64,000 bases of DNA from Thiomonas bhubaneswarensis (GTDB taxonomy: Bacteria; Pseudomonadota; Gammaproteobacteria; Burkholderiales; Burkholderiaceae_C), in assembly GCF_001418255.1 (NCBI RefSeq), contig NZ_LIPV01000003.1, positions 124,001-188,000 on the forward strand, read 5' to 3'. The notes beneath the pieces were generated by a model. That model searched no databases, was not told the DNA's origin, and worked only from the letters and a program-made list of their open reading frames with translations. This document shows, in pieces, positions 53,289 through 62,051 of the stretch. Position 1 is the stretch's first letter, and every line of letters begins with the position of its first letter. Made by a program: the position numbers and the translations under genes.

Positions 53289-53391
53289 CCAGATGCTGCG
53301 CCGACAGGCGCGGCCTCTCCCGCTTCTCCTCCCTGAGCGGGGCCTTGTTTCAAGGCTTGAATCCCCGGCCAGCACTGCCGGGGATTTTTTT
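53289..53391 (+). ncRNA. Candidate small RNA between hemB and hemJ
   Basis: No plus-strand gene precedes the strong terminator at 53361, which implies an RNA of about 100 bases starting after the extended -10 box TGC-TATCTT (53274-53282). It would fold into four hairpins: GCGCC/GGCGC (53298-53311), CCCGCT/AGCGGG (53319-53341), GCCTTG/CAAGGC (53342-53356), and the terminator. The second hairpin loop contains CTCCTCCC, complementary to Shine-Dalgarno sequences. Such anti-SD loops are seen in small RNAs that block translation, for example CcsR-type RNAs of alphaproteobacteria. The -35 region is poor. It is unrecognised by name. Confidence 0.55.
53361..53391 (+). terminator. Strong Rho-independent terminator of the candidate small RNA
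   Basis: A perfect 9-bp stem ATCCCCGGC/GCCGGGGAT with loop CAGCACT is followed by seven T. It faces right, whereas the only upstream gene, hemB, is transcribed left, so it does not end a protein gene. Confidence 0.88.
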
Positions 53392-53476
53392 GCCTGCCAC
53401 TTTGGTTTTCCCTCCGACCCAGAGGTTCCCGGGAGCTCTTTTACACTGTGCGTCAGTCTGAAGAAGGGAGTGCGAA

Positions 53477-53914
53477 ATGGCTTTTCAATGGGTGCTGACC
53501 TGGCACATCATTTTCGTGATCGCGTGGTATGCGGGCCTGTTCTACCTGCCGCGCATCTTCGTCAATCTGGCCATGGTGCCCGAGGGTAGTACGGCTGAGC
53601 GCGACCGCCTGTTGCTCATGGGCCGCAAGCTCTACCGCTTCACCCACATTCTGATGTGGCCGGCCATCGTGCTCGGTCTGGTGTTGTGGCTGTATTACGG
53701 CATCGGTCTGCACGGCCCCGGCAACGGGTGGATTCACACCAAGGTCAGCCTGGTCGTGCTGCTGGTGATCTATATGTTTTGGTGCAAGCGCATCCTGCGG
53801 CAGTTCGAGCAGGGCACCAATACCCGCAGTCACAAGTGGTATCGCTGGTTCAACGAAATTCCGACCATCATTCTGTTCATCATCATTCCGCTGGTGGTCA
53901 TCAAGCCTTTCTGA
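53477..53914 (+). CDS. hemJ: Protoporphyrinogen oxidase HemJ (CopD-like membrane protein)
   Basis: HemJ converts protoporphyrinogen IX to protoporphyrin IX, the penultimate step of haem synthesis, in many proteobacteria lacking HemG or HemY. The 145-residue protein has four helices, the conserved His of WVLTWHIIFVIAWYAGLFY and the His/Lys pair of GWIHTKVSLVVLLVIYMFW. The start is supported by AAGGGAG seven bases upstream. The nearby hemB and b561 genes fit a haem context. It was formerly annotated as a CopD-family protein. Confidence 0.85.
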   Translation: MAFQWVLTWHIIFVIAWYAGLFYLPRIFVNLAMVPEGSTAERDRLLLMGRKLYRFTHILMWPAIVLGLVLWLYYGIGLHGPGNGWIHTKVSLVVLLVIYMFWCKRILRQFEQGTNTRSHKWYRWFNEIPTIILFIIIPLVVIKPF

Positions 53915-53954
53915 CGCCTTCCCGGCGCGCCGCTGCCGGGCGCTGTTGCTTCAT

Positions 53955-54128
53955 CCCAGATTGTCCATGAGGCGGCGCTTTGCGCCTGCACGGGTGCTGG
54001 CGGTCAGTTTGGGGCGTCTTTGCCCCCGCGCTTCGCGCCCATAGCTACGGCTATGGGCTTGTCGCACGGGGCCAAATCCATCCCCAACCCGCCTCGCCAT
54101 CATCCCGTGCCCTCATGAACAATCTGGG
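53955..54128. repeat. Inverted-repeat element, copy A (174 bp, MITE-like)
   Basis: The terminal inverted repeats CCCAGATTGTCCATGAGG (53955-53972) and CCTCATGAACAATCTGGG (54111-54128) differ at one of 18 positions. Inside, the arms remain largely complementary (GCACGGG, then TGGCG and TTGGGG blocks). The centre is a perfect hairpin GCCCATAGC-TACG-GCTATGGGC (54037-54058). No ORF is inside. Copy B lies at 38664-38768. The element ends three bases before the vanZ ATG. Confidence 0.78.
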
Positions 54129-54131
54129 ATC

Positions 54132-55274
54132 ATGCCTTCGCCTCGGCCTTCTTCTTCCGCGCGCCCGGTTTCCCGCTTTTCGCGCTATGCGCTGGCGGGC
54201 TATGTGCTGCTCATCGTCTATGCCAGCCTCTATCCCTTCTCGGGATGGCGCTGGCAGGGGCTGATGCCCTTTGATTTCGTGCGTGCTCCCCTGCCGCGCT
54301 ACATCACCGCGAGCGACCTGTTCATCAACGTCGGCGGCTACCTGCCTCTGGGTTACCTCGTCGCCCGCACCTTGCCCGCGCGCTGGCCGCGCTGGCCGAC
54401 GTGGCTGGTGGCGAGTCTGCTGGCCAGCGCCCTGTCCTTCGCCATGGAATCGCTGCAGGCCTTTCTGCCCATGCGCGTGTCGTCCAATCTTGACTGGCTG
54501 ACCAACTCCTTGGGCGGCGTCCTGGGCGCCGCGGTCTGCGTATGGCTGCTCCCCCGCCTGCGGCTGGCGGGCCTGCTGAGGTTGTGGCGCGAGCGCTGGT
54601 TTGCGCCCCATGTCGGCTACGGACTGTTGCTGCTGGCGCTGTGGCCGGTGGCGCTGCTGTGGCCTGCAGCCGTGTTGTTCGGCACCGGCCAGATCGGCCC
54701 GACCCTGCTGCAACCCGCGCTGGATACCGACACCTGGCGGGTGCTGTCGGCCTGGTTCGTCAACAGTGGGCTGCGTCTGCCGGACTTCGCCCCCATGAGC
54801 ATCCTGCGCCAGACGGGCATCACCGCAGCCATGCTCGCAGCCAGCATCCTCACCCTGGCTTCGCTGCTGCGGCCGGGGGCGCCGCGCCTGCGGCTGGCGC
54901 TGGGGTTGACCCTGGCCGGGCTGTTCGCGGTCAGCCTGTCGGCCGTGCTGAGCTTCGGCCCCGAGCACGCGCTGGCCTGGGCCACGACACCTAATCTGCG
55001 CAGCGTGGCGCTGGGGCTGATGGTCGGCCTGCCGCTGAGCTATCTGCCTCCGCGCTGGGCCGCGGCCAGCGGCGGGGTGAGTCTGGTGCTGGCCCTGTTC
55101 TGGATCAACGTCTCCGGGCCCGGCCCCTATTACGCCATGAACCTGCAGGCCTGGAGCCAGGGGCTGTTCATCCGGCTGTATGGCCTGCCCCAGTGGCTGA
55201 GCTGGCTTTGGCCGTTCGCGGTGTTGGTTTATCTTCTGGCGCATACGCTGCGGCGCACGCGCCCTCATTCCTGA
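54132..55274 (+). CDS. VanZ-family membrane protein
   Basis: The 380-residue membrane protein starts with a VanZ-like domain (LIVYASLYPFSGWRW, then DLFINVGGYLPLGYLVART and the motif ESLQAFLPMRVSSNLDWLTN). A second hydrophobic half of about 200 residues follows, with about ten helices in all. VanZ proteins were first linked to teicoplanin resistance; most members have unknown roles. The ATG at 54132 directly abuts repeat element A, whose end supplies the only purine-rich sequence (GGGATC) upstream. The ferredoxin-like gene follows six bases after the stop. Confidence 0.8.
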   Translation: MPSPRPSSSARPVSRFSRYALAGYVLLIVYASLYPFSGWRWQGLMPFDFVRAPLPRYITASDLFINVGGYLPLGYLVARTLPARWPRWPTWLVASLLASALSFAMESLQAFLPMRVSSNLDWLTNSLGGVLGAAVCVWLLPRLRLAGLLRLWRERWFAPHVGYGLLLLALWPVALLWPAAVLFGTGQIGPTLLQPALDTDTWRVLSAWFVNSGLRLPDFAPMSILRQTGITAAMLAASILTLASLLRPGAPRLRLALGLTLAGLFAVSLSAVLSFGPEHALAWATTPNLRSVALGLMVGLPLSYLPPRWAAASGGVSLVLALFWINVSGPGPYYAMNLQAWSQGLFIRLYGLPQWLSWLWPFAVLVYLLAHTLRRTRPHS

Positions 55275-55280
55275 TATCCC

Positions 55281-55622
55281 ATGAGCTACTACCAACACCA
55301 CATCTTTTTCTGTCTGAATCAACGCGAGGCCGGCGCCTCCCGGCCATGCTGCGCCGCCAGCGGCGCGGAGGCCGCCTTCGAGCACTGCAAGCAAGCTGTC
55401 AAGAAGTTGGATCTCGCCGGCGCGGGCAAGGTGAGGGTCAATCGCGCCGGTTGCCTCGACCGTTGCGAAGAAGGGCCGGTCTGCGTGGTCTATCCCGAAG
55501 GCGTCTGGTACACCTATGTCGATCAGGAGGACATCGACGACATCGTGAGCACGCATCTGGTGGGCGGCAGGATCGTCGAGCGCCTGCGACTGCCCGATGC
55601 TGAACCGTCGGGGTCGGTGTGA
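55281..55622 (+). CDS. Thioredoxin-like [2Fe-2S] ferredoxin family protein
   Basis: The 113-residue protein has the thioredoxin-like 2Fe-2S fold, with cysteine ligands arranged as C at about residue 11 (FFCLNQREAG), CC at about 23-24 (SRPCCAASG), and CLDRC at about 58-62 (VNRAGCLDRCEEGP). Similar proteins donate electrons or store clusters; the partner is unknown. It lies between vanZ and the hydrolase gene, whose start overlaps its stop (TGATG). Confidence 0.85.
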   Translation: MSYYQHHIFFCLNQREAGASRPCCAASGAEAAFEHCKQAVKKLDLAGAGKVRVNRAGCLDRCEEGPVCVVYPEGVWYTYVDQEDIDDIVSTHLVGGRIVERLRLPDAEPSGSV

Positions 55623-56308
55623 TGCCGATGAACGCCCAGACGCGCAAGCGTCTCGTGTCCGGCCCGGTGGGGCCGATCGAGGTGGCGGTCGATGCGCCCG
55701 CTGGCCCGCCGCACGGTCTGGCGCTGGTGGCGCATCCGCACCCGCTCTTCGGCGGCACCCTGGACAACAAGGTCGCGCAGACGCTGGCCCGGGCCTGGCT
55801 GCAACTCGGCTTCGTCGCGGTACGGCCCAACTTCCGCGGGGTGGGGGAAACCGCTGGAGAGCACGATCACGGCATGGGCGAAACCGACGACCTGTTGGCG
55901 GTGCTCGATGCTTTCGCGGTCGAGGTGGCTGCGGCGATGCAGACCGAGCCCGAGAACCTGCCCCTTGCCTTGGCCGGGTTTTCCTTCGGCGCTGCTGTGG
56001 CGGCGCGCTGTGCCCTGGCGCTGCAGCAGCGGGGCAGGGCGCTGCAGCATCTCACCCTGGTCGGCACGGCCGTCACCCGCTTCGAGGTGCCGCAGGTCAG
56101 GCCGCCGAACGCGGCGCCGCTGGCGCAGACCCTGCTGGTGCTGCATGGCGAGCAGGACGACGTGGTGCCGCTGCAGGCCGTGGTCGACTGGGCCAGGCCG
56201 CAGGCGCTGCCGGTCGTGGTCTTCCCCGGCGCGGGACATTTTTTCCACGGCCTGCTGCTGCCGCTGCGCGACTGGGTGTGCCGGTGGCACGGCGCGGGGT
56301 GCGGGTAA
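55622..56308 (+). CDS. Alpha/beta hydrolase
   Basis: The 228-residue protein is an alpha/beta hydrolase. It has HPHPLFGGTLDNKV near the N-terminus, the nucleophile elbow GFSFGAAVA (GxSxG), an Asp in HGEQDDVVPLQAV and a His in GAGHFFHG. The HPHPLxGG motif is typical of the COG2945 group, small cytoplasmic hydrolases. No substrate is known. The gene overlaps the ferredoxin-like gene by one base (TGATG). It may alternatively start at the ATG at 55628. Between it and the carboxypeptidase gene is a 158-base gap with an imperfect hairpin TTTGCTC...GAGCAAA at 56351-56388. Confidence 0.85.
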   Translation: MPMNAQTRKRLVSGPVGPIEVAVDAPAGPPHGLALVAHPHPLFGGTLDNKVAQTLARAWLQLGFVAVRPNFRGVGETAGEHDHGMGETDDLLAVLDAFAVEVAAAMQTEPENLPLALAGFSFGAAVAARCALALQQRGRALQHLTLVGTAVTRFEVPQVRPPNAAPLAQTLLVLHGEQDDVVPLQAVVDWARPQALPVVVFPGAGHFFHGLLLPLRDWVCRWHGAGCG

Positions 56309-56466
56309 GCCTGGTGCATTGGCTCGGCGGCGCGAACCTTCTCGTGATTTTTTGCTCCGACCGTCTGCTACCACTAAGCAGGAGCAAACATTCGTTACTC
56401 CTGAGCAGCGATGCTGCTGCTACTTTGCATTGTTTTGCTTGTTTTGTGCCTATCGATCAATCTCCC

Positions 56467-57699
56467 ATGTCCCTTCGATCCTTTATCACCGTCTGCAGCG
56501 CAGCTAGTCTGCTGGCCCTGTCTCCTCTGGCGCAGGCTGCGCCCGCTTCGGCTGCGAAACCCGCGCCCGCTGCCAGCGCCGCCGCCCCTGCGCTCACGCC
56601 GATGCAGGCCCTGCTGGCCAACGTCCCGCCGCCCAAACTCGACGCCCGTGCCTGGCTGGTGGTCGATCTGACCAGCGGCCAGATCCTCGCCGAGCACAAC
56701 GCCCACCAGCAGGAAGCTCCGGCTTCGCTGACCAAGCTGATGACCGCCTACCTCACCTTCAAGGCGCTCAAGGAAGGCACGATCAAGCTCGATCAGAAAG
56801 TCACCGAATCGAAAGAGGCCTGGCAGACTGGCGGCTCGCGCATGTTCATCGACCCACGGGTGCCGGTGTCGGTCAACGACCTGCTGCTGGGCATGATCGT
56901 GCAATCAGGCAACGACGCCGCGATGACCCTGGCGCAGACCGTGGCTGGCTCGACCAGCGCCTTCGTCGCCATGATGAACCGCCAGGCGCAACAGTGGGGC
57001 CTCAAGGGCACGCATTTCATGGACCCCACCGGCCTGCCCGACCCCGGCCACCACACCACGGCCTATGACCTCTCCGTCATCGCCACCCACATCATCCGCG
57101 ACTTCCCGGCCGATTACGCGCGCTACTTCAAGGTCAAGGAGTTCACCTACAACCACATCACTCAGCCCAACCGCGTCAGCCTGCTGTTCACCGACCCGTC
57201 CGTCGATGGCATGAAGACGGGCTACACCGCCGAAGCCGGCTATTGCATGATCACCTCGGCGCAGCGCCAGTTTCCCAACGGCCCGCGCCGACTGCTCACC
57301 GTGGTGATGGGCACGCCCACCGAGCGGGCGCGGGGTGAGGAGAGCCAGGTGCTGCTCAACTGGGGCTATCAGAATTTCGACGACATCGTGCTGGCCACGC
57401 CCGGCAAACCGGTGCTGACCGCGCCGGTCTGGAAGGGCGTTGCCGACAAGGTCGAACTGGGCTCCACCGTGCCGGTGGTCATCTCCGTGCCGCGCGGCAT
57501 GGGCAAGGATCTGCAGACCAAGGTGGTGCGGCCCGATCCTCTGGTGGCGCCGCTTGCGGCCGGTCAGCGCGTCGGCCAGCTCGACGTCAGCATCAGCGGC
57601 AAGCCGCTGGCGACCTATCCGCTGGAAGTCATCAAGGCCGTGCCCGAGGCCGGACTGTTCGGCCGTGCCTGGGACAGCCTGAGGCTGATGATCAAGTGA
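56467..57699 (+). CDS. D-alanyl-D-alanine carboxypeptidase (PBP5/6 type, DacA/DacC)
   Basis: This low-molecular-weight penicillin-binding protein trims the terminal D-Ala of peptidoglycan peptides. The 410-residue protein has a Sec signal ending near LAQAAPASA, the S11 peptidase motifs SxxK (PASLTKLM), SxN (VQSGNDAAM) and KTG ([11 protein letters not shown]), then the C-terminal beta domain and an amphipathic anchor helix ([14 protein letters not shown]). The ATG at 56467 is chosen at the signal peptide start. Its final codons overlap the convergent miaB by eight bases. Confidence 0.95.
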   Translation: MSLRSFITVCSAASLLALSPLAQAAPASAAKPAPAASAAAPALTPMQALLANVPPPKLDARAWLVVDLTSGQILAEHNAHQQEAPASLTKLMTAYLTFKALKEGTIKLDQKVTESKEAWQTGGSRMFIDPRVPVSVNDLLLGMIVQSGNDAAMTLAQTVAGSTSAFVAMMNRQAQQWGLKGTHFMDPTGLPDPGHHTTAYDLSVIATHIIRDFPADYARYFKVKEFTYNHITQPNRVSLLFTDPSVDGMKTGYTAEAGYCMITSAQRQFPNGPRRLLTVVMGTPTERARGEESQVLLNWGYQNFDDIVLATPGKPVLTAPVWKGVADKVELGSTVPVVISVPRGMGKDLQTKVVRPDPLVAPLAAGQRVGQLDVSISGKPLATYPLEVIKAVPEAGLFGRAWDSLRLMIK

Positions 57700-59062
57700 T
57701 AACCGAGGAGCAGGCCACTGCGGCCTGCTCCGCCTGCACCCTGCCAACCTCGCCGCGCAGCGAGTGCGGGTAGGCCATGGTGATGCGCACGGGGACGATC
57801 TTGCCGATCAGCCGCTTGTTGCCCTTCAGATGCACGATGCGGTTGTTCTCGGTGCGGCCCTGCAACTCCGAAGGGTCTTTTTTGCTCGGCCCTTCGACGA
57901 GCACCGGCTGCTCGGTTCCCACCATGGCGGCGCTGATGGCCGAAGCCTGCGCCTCGATGCGCGCCTGCAGGGTCTGCAGCCGCTGGAGCTTGACCTCCGC
58001 CGGCGTGTCATCGGGCAGATTGGCGGCCGGGGTGCCGGGGCGCGGGCTGAAAATGAAGCTGAAGCTGGCGTCGAACCGCATGTCCTCGATCAGCTTCATC
58101 AATTGCGCGAAATCGGTATCAGTCTCGCCCGGAAAGCCGACGATGAAATCCGAGCCGATGCAGATGTCGGGCCGCACCGCGCGCAGCCGCCGCACGATGC
58201 TCTTGAACTCCAGCGCGGTGTAGCCGCGCTTCATCGCCGCCAGAATGCGGTCGCTGCCATGCTGCACCGGCAGGTGCACATGGTTGACCAGCTTGGGAAT
58301 GCGACCGTAGGCGTCGATTAGCCGCTGGGTGAATTCCTTGGGATGGCTGGTGGTGTAACGGATGCGCTCGATGCCGTCGATCTCGGCCACGCACTCGAGC
58401 AGGAAGGCGAAGTCCTCGTCCTCGGTCGCGCCGCGCCAGGCGTTGACGTTCTGGCCCAGCAGCGTGACCTCGCGCACGCCGAGCGCGGCCAGTTCGGCCA
58501 CCTCGGTGAGCACGTCGACCAGCGGGCGCGACACTTCCTCGCCGCGGGTATAGGGCACGACGCAATAGCTGCAATACTTGCTGCAGCCTTCCATGATGGA
58601 GACGAAGGCCGTGGGGCCTTCCACTCGCGCAGGCGGCAGGTTGTCGAATTTTTCGATTTCCGGAAAACTGATGTCCACCTGCGCCCGTCCCTGCGCACGG
58701 CGCTGGGCGATGAGCTGCGGCAGGCGGTGCAAGGTCTGCGGGCCGAAGACCAGATCGACGTAGGGCGCACGCTTGACGATGGCCTCGCCCTCCTGGCTGG
58801 CCACGCAGCCCCCCACACCGATGAGCAGGTCGGGCTTGTCGGCCTTGAGTTCGCGCAGGCGTCCCAGATCGCTGAACACCTTTTCCTGCGCCTTTTCGCG
58901 GATGGAGCAGGTGTTGAGCAGGATCAGATCGGCCTCCTGCGGCGAGGCTGCCGGCTCATAGCCCTCGGAGGCGCTCAGCACATCGGCCATCTTCGACGAG
59001 TCGTACTCGTTCATCTGGCAGCCGAACGTCTTGATAAAGACCTTTTTCATCACCATCGACAT
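57692..59062 (-). CDS. miaB: tRNA-2-methylthio-N6-dimethylallyladenosine synthase MiaB
   Basis: MiaB is a radical-SAM methylthiotransferase that adds the 2-methylthio group to i6A37 in tRNA. The 456-residue protein has the N-terminal UPF0004 domain with three cluster cysteines ([32 protein letters not shown]), the radical-SAM motif [17 protein letters not shown] and a C-terminal TRAM domain. Three ATGs lie close together at the start (59062, 59056, 59050); I use the first. The 3' end carries a perfect 10-bp hairpin (57707-57731) in coding sequence next to the convergent dac gene. Confidence 0.97.
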   Translation of the reverse strand: MSMVMKKVFIKTFGCQMNEYDSSKMADVLSASEGYEPAASPQEADLILLNTCSIREKAQEKVFSDLGRLRELKADKPDLLIGVGGCVASQEGEAIVKRAPYVDLVFGPQTLHRLPQLIAQRRAQGRAQVDISFPEIEKFDNLPPARVEGPTAFVSIMEGCSKYCSYCVVPYTRGEEVSRPLVDVLTEVAELAALGVREVTLLGQNVNAWRGATEDEDFAFLLECVAEIDGIERIRYTTSHPKEFTQRLIDAYGRIPKLVNHVHLPVQHGSDRILAAMKRGYTALEFKSIVRRLRAVRPDICIGSDFIVGFPGETDTDFAQLMKLIEDMRFDASFSFIFSPRPGTPAANLPDDTPAEVKLQRLQTLQARIEAQASAISAAMVGTEQPVLVEGPSKKDPSELQGRTENNRIVHLKGNKRLIGKIVPVRITMAYPHSLRGEVGRVQAEQAAVACSSVIT

Positions 59063-59065
59063 CCG

Positions 59066-59443
59066 TCATTCACTGAAAAACAGCCCGCATTGGCCAGGCG
59101 CCTTGGGCAGTTGGAGCTGACTGGCGACGGCGTCGCTCACCAGCCAGATGCGAAACACATTGCCCATCGCGTCGGTCTGGAACACCACGCGGCTTTGCAT
59201 GCCCTTGAGCTGGCTGCGGGGAATGATGCGGTTGTCCGGACTGATCACCCGCACGCCCGGCCCCAGGGTGTAATCGGTGCAGTTGATGCTGACCTTGGGG
59301 AAGGCGCCAAACTCGGCCTTGCCCTGCAGGCTGCCCATCGGGTAAGTCATCTGCGCCAGCGCAGCGCTTGCTGCCCCCAGGCCAAGCGCCATGCCCAGAG
59401 CGGCTTGCGCGGCGATGCTGCGGGGCAGGTAAGGAGGTTTCAT
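59066..59443 (-). CDS. Small secreted hypothetical protein
   Basis: I do not recognise this gene. The 125-residue product has a signal peptide (IAAQAALGMALGLGAASAAL, cleavage after ALAQ) and a mature part of about 95 residues with two Cys (INCTDY and PGQCGLFF) that could form a disulfide. A hydrophobic FRIWLVSDAVASQL segment and a probable beta-rich centre follow. It is predicted to be periplasmic. It ends three bases before the miaB start, on the same strand. The start has GGAG eight bases upstream. A Rho-independent terminator on the same strand precedes it in the leader. Confidence 0.7.
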   Translation of the reverse strand: MKPPYLPRSIAAQAALGMALGLGAASAALAQMTYPMGSLQGKAEFGAFPKVSINCTDYTLGPGVRVISPDNRIIPRSQLKGMQSRVVFQTDAMGNVFRIWLVSDAVASQLQLPKAPGQCGLFFSE

Positions 59444-59463
59444 CTCGGACTCCTGAGCAAAGC

Positions 59464-59493
59464 AAAAAAGCCCACGCTGCAGTGCATGGGCTT
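59464..59493 (-). terminator. Terminator in the leader of the small secreted protein gene
   Basis: On the minus strand AAGCCCA/TGGGCTT stems enclose a 12-base loop and run into TTTTTT. It lies 20 bases before the ATG at 59443 and about 15 bases after a candidate -10 box (TAGAAT, 59509-59514, with GTGACC 17 bases further upstream). The remaining part of the 281-base gap 59444-59724 shows no other gene. Confidence 0.6.
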
Positions 59494-59724
59494 CGCGCGA
59501 AATGCCTTGATTCTAAGTTAGGGTGAGCGGGAGGTCACAGTGTGTCGTGACATGATGTAAACCCGGACAGCGGAGATTGATATGAGTCAAGCGCTCGGAT
59601 TTTGGGCGGCTCCTACACTCAGATCAGGCAAGGCGTGTCGGGCTTGAGGATCTCGGGCCGCAAAGCGTGTGTGCGGCCTCGCCGCCAGCGACCGACCTGA
59701 CCGGTTTCAGACGAGGAGATGGAT

Positions 59725-60528
59725 ATGACAGCCAAGTCCAAAAAAGTGCGGGCCACCGGCGATGCGGACGATGTCGATCACGGCTATCGCCACATCCTCA
59801 GAGAACTGCAGATCGAGCTGGTCAAATTTCAGAAGCATCTCATCAGCCACGGCGACCGCATCCTCATCATTCTCGAAGGGCGCGACAGTGCGGGCAAGGA
59901 CGGCACCGTCAAGCGCATCATCGAGCATCTCTCGCCACGCGACACGCGCGTGGTGGCGCTGGGCAAACCCTCCACGCGCGACGAATCGGAGTGGTATTTC
60001 CAGCGCTATGTGCCGCATCTGCCGGCCGCTGCCGAATTCGTGCTGTTCAACCGCAGTTGGTACAACCGCGCCGGGGTCGAGCGGGTGATGGGGTTCTGCA
60101 CCGAGGCGCAGTATGAAGAGTTCATGGAGACGGTGCCTGTGTTCGAGCAGATGCTGGTGCGCTCGGGTCTGCGGCTGTTCAAGTACTACCTCGACATCGA
60201 CAAGGCCGAGCAAAGGCAGCGGCTCAAGGCCCGGCTGACCGACCCGCTCAAGCAGTGGAAAATGAGCCCGATCGACGCCGCAGCGCAGAAGCACTGGAAA
60301 GACTACAGCGCCGCGCGCGACGCCATGTTCGCCCGCACCCATACGTTGGCGGCGCCCTGGACCATCGTGCGCGCCAATGACAAAAAGCGCGCGCGGCTTA
60401 ACCTCATCATGGATCTGCTCAGCCGCCTCGATTACCGCGACAAGAACGAGGCCTTGCTCTGTCCCGATCCTGACGGGGTCTTCAGCTACACCCAGGACGC
60501 GGTGATGCAAGGCCGCATCGCCGAGTAA
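59725..60528 (+). CDS. ppk2: Polyphosphate kinase 2 (PPK2)
   Basis: PPK2 enzymes phosphorylate nucleoside mono- or diphosphates using polyphosphate. The 267-residue protein has Walker A EGRDSAGKDGTVKRI, the lid-region arginines, Walker B-like FNRSWYNRAGVE and the conserved ITKDKARLNL-like end (NDKKRARLNLIMDLL). The length fits the class I PPK2. Of two ATGs, the one at 59725 has GAGGAG six bases upstream, while 59719 follows it immediately, so 59725 is chosen. The MFS permease gene follows five bases later, and then the proton ATPase, indicating one operon. Confidence 0.93.
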   Translation: MTAKSKKVRATGDADDVDHGYRHILRELQIELVKFQKHLISHGDRILIILEGRDSAGKDGTVKRIIEHLSPRDTRVVALGKPSTRDESEWYFQRYVPHLPAAAEFVLFNRSWYNRAGVERVMGFCTEAQYEEFMETVPVFEQMLVRSGLRLFKYYLDIDKAEQRQRLKARLTDPLKQWKMSPIDAAAQKHWKDYSAARDAMFARTHTLAAPWTIVRANDKKRARLNLIMDLLSRLDYRDKNEALLCPDPDGVFSYTQDAVMQGRIAE

Positions 60529-60533
60529 GAGCC

Positions 60534-62051
60534 ATGGCGGCCACCGTGCAAACTACGCCGGGCGGGTCCGCAGTCCATCCCGATCATGCGCAGATCGTCG
60601 CCCTGCTCGACGACGCGCCGATGCGTCTGCCGCACTATCTGGCCTGGGCGCTGTCCAGCGGCGGCACGCTGATCGACGGCATCTCGGTGTTCATGCTGGG
60701 CATCGCCATGCCGCTGCTCACAGACAGCCTGGGGCTGTCGCCGTTGCAAACGGGCCTGCTCGGTGCCGCGCTGGTGGCCGGGGCCATTGGCGGCGCGGTG
60801 CTCGGTGGGCGCTTGGCCGACCGCATCGGGCGCAAGTCGGTCTTTCTGCTCGACATGGCCCTGCTTGCGGCGGCTGCGGGTTTCAGCGCGCTGACCTGGA
60901 ACGCCTGGGGATTGATCGCGGCGCAGTTCGTCGTGGGCGTGGGCATCGGCATGGATTTTCCCGTCAGCGGCAGCTATGTGGCCGAGTGCATGCCGCACAA
61001 AAAGCGCAGCGTGATGATGGTGGCCACCATCGCCTGTCAGTCGGTCGGCCTGCTGGTGGCGGCGCTGCTGGCCATGGCGCTGCTGCATCTGCAGCCCGAG
61101 CCCACAGCATGGCGCTGGTTTTTTGCTGCGGAAATGCTCACCGCGCTGCTGTTTCTGCTCGGCAGGCTCAATCTGCCCGAGAGCCCGCGCTGGCTGATCG
61201 GGCAGGGCCGCAACCGCGAGGCGGTGCACATGCTCGAACGCTTCGTGCCCTCCGACAGGCGCCAGCTCGAACGCATGGCCTCGCGTCTGGGCAGCACGGT
61301 GCATTACGTTGCCCGCGTGCCGCAAGGCGACAAACCTCATGGCTATGCGGTGCTGTTCCAGCCTGCTTATCTGCGCCGTACCCTGCTGAGCGCGGTGCCG
61401 TGGTTTCTGATGGATATCGCCACCTACGGGGTGGGGCTGTTCACCGCCGTGCTGCTGGCGCAATTGCATTTCACCGGCCGCGATCTATCGCTGGTGCAAC
61501 AGGTGGCTGCGCTGGTGCGAGGCACCGGATTGATCGACCTGTTCCTGCTGCTGGGATTCGCGCTGGGGCTGTGGACGGTGGCGCGATTCGGGCGCATTCG
61601 CATGCAGCTTGCGGGCTTTGCCGGCATGACGCTGGGCATGGGGCTGCTGTGGCTGAGCACGGTGACTTCCGGGATGCATGTGCCGCTGATCTTTGCCGGG
61701 TTCATCGTGTTCAACCTGAGCATGAACATGGGGCCCAACAGCACGACCTACATCCTGCCCACCGAGCTGTATCCCACCCAGCTTCGAGCCACCGGCGCGG
61801 GCTTTGCTGCCGCAGTGGCCAAGATCGGCGCCACGCTCGGCGTATTCGCCTTGCCGCTGGTGAAGTCTGCGCTTGGGGTGCCCATGGTGCTCGCCATGAT
61901 GGCGGCGTGCAGCCTGCTCGGCCTGCTCGCCACCTGGGCCTTCAGCATGTATGGCCACGGCCTCACCCTCGAAGAACATCAGACCCAAGACTTGCCCAGG
62001 CACCATGCTCAAGCTGCGTTGCTGCGGGCGCATCCGGAGAGCACAGCGTGA
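60534..62051 (+). CDS. Sugar-porter-like MFS transporter
   Basis: The 505-residue protein has twelve helices of the sugar (and other) transporter family: DRIGRKS between helices 2 and 3 (GRLADRIGRKSVFLLDMALL), a central cytoplasmic loop with PESPRWLIGQGRN, and TELYPTQLRATGAGFAAAVA near helix 10. Related permeases carry sugars, aromatic acids or phosphate; the PESPRWL motif fits sugar or organic-acid porters. The start is the ATG at 60534. It overlaps the start of the next gene (GTGA). It is flanked by ppk2 and a proton ATPase, suggesting pH or phosphate physiology. Confidence 0.8.
   Translation: MAATVQTTPGGSAVHPDHAQIVALLDDAPMRLPHYLAWALSSGGTLIDGISVFMLGIAMPLLTDSLGLSPLQTGLLGAALVAGAIGGAVLGGRLADRIGRKSVFLLDMALLAAAAGFSALTWNAWGLIAAQFVVGVGIGMDFPVSGSYVAECMPHKKRSVMMVATIACQSVGLLVAALLAMALLHLQPEPTAWRWFFAAEMLTALLFLLGRLNLPESPRWLIGQGRNREAVHMLERFVPSDRRQLERMASRLGSTVHYVARVPQGDKPHGYAVLFQPAYLRRTLLSAVPWFLMDIATYGVGLFTAVLLAQLHFTGRDLSLVQQVAALVRGTGLIDLFLLLGFALGLWTVARFGRIRMQLAGFAGMTLGMGLLWLSTVTSGMHVPLIFAGFIVFNLSMNMGPNSTTYILPTELYPTQLRATGAGFAAAVAKIGATLGVFALPLVKSALGVPMVLAMMAACSLLGLLATWAFSMYGHGLTLEEHQTQDLPRHHAQAALLRAHPESTA

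Noticed and set aside
56351-56388. Imperfect hairpin TTTGCTC...GAGCAAA before the dac gene as a terminator
   Set aside because: Neither strand has a T-run after the stem, and it has a seven-base bulge; I list it only as a gap feature.
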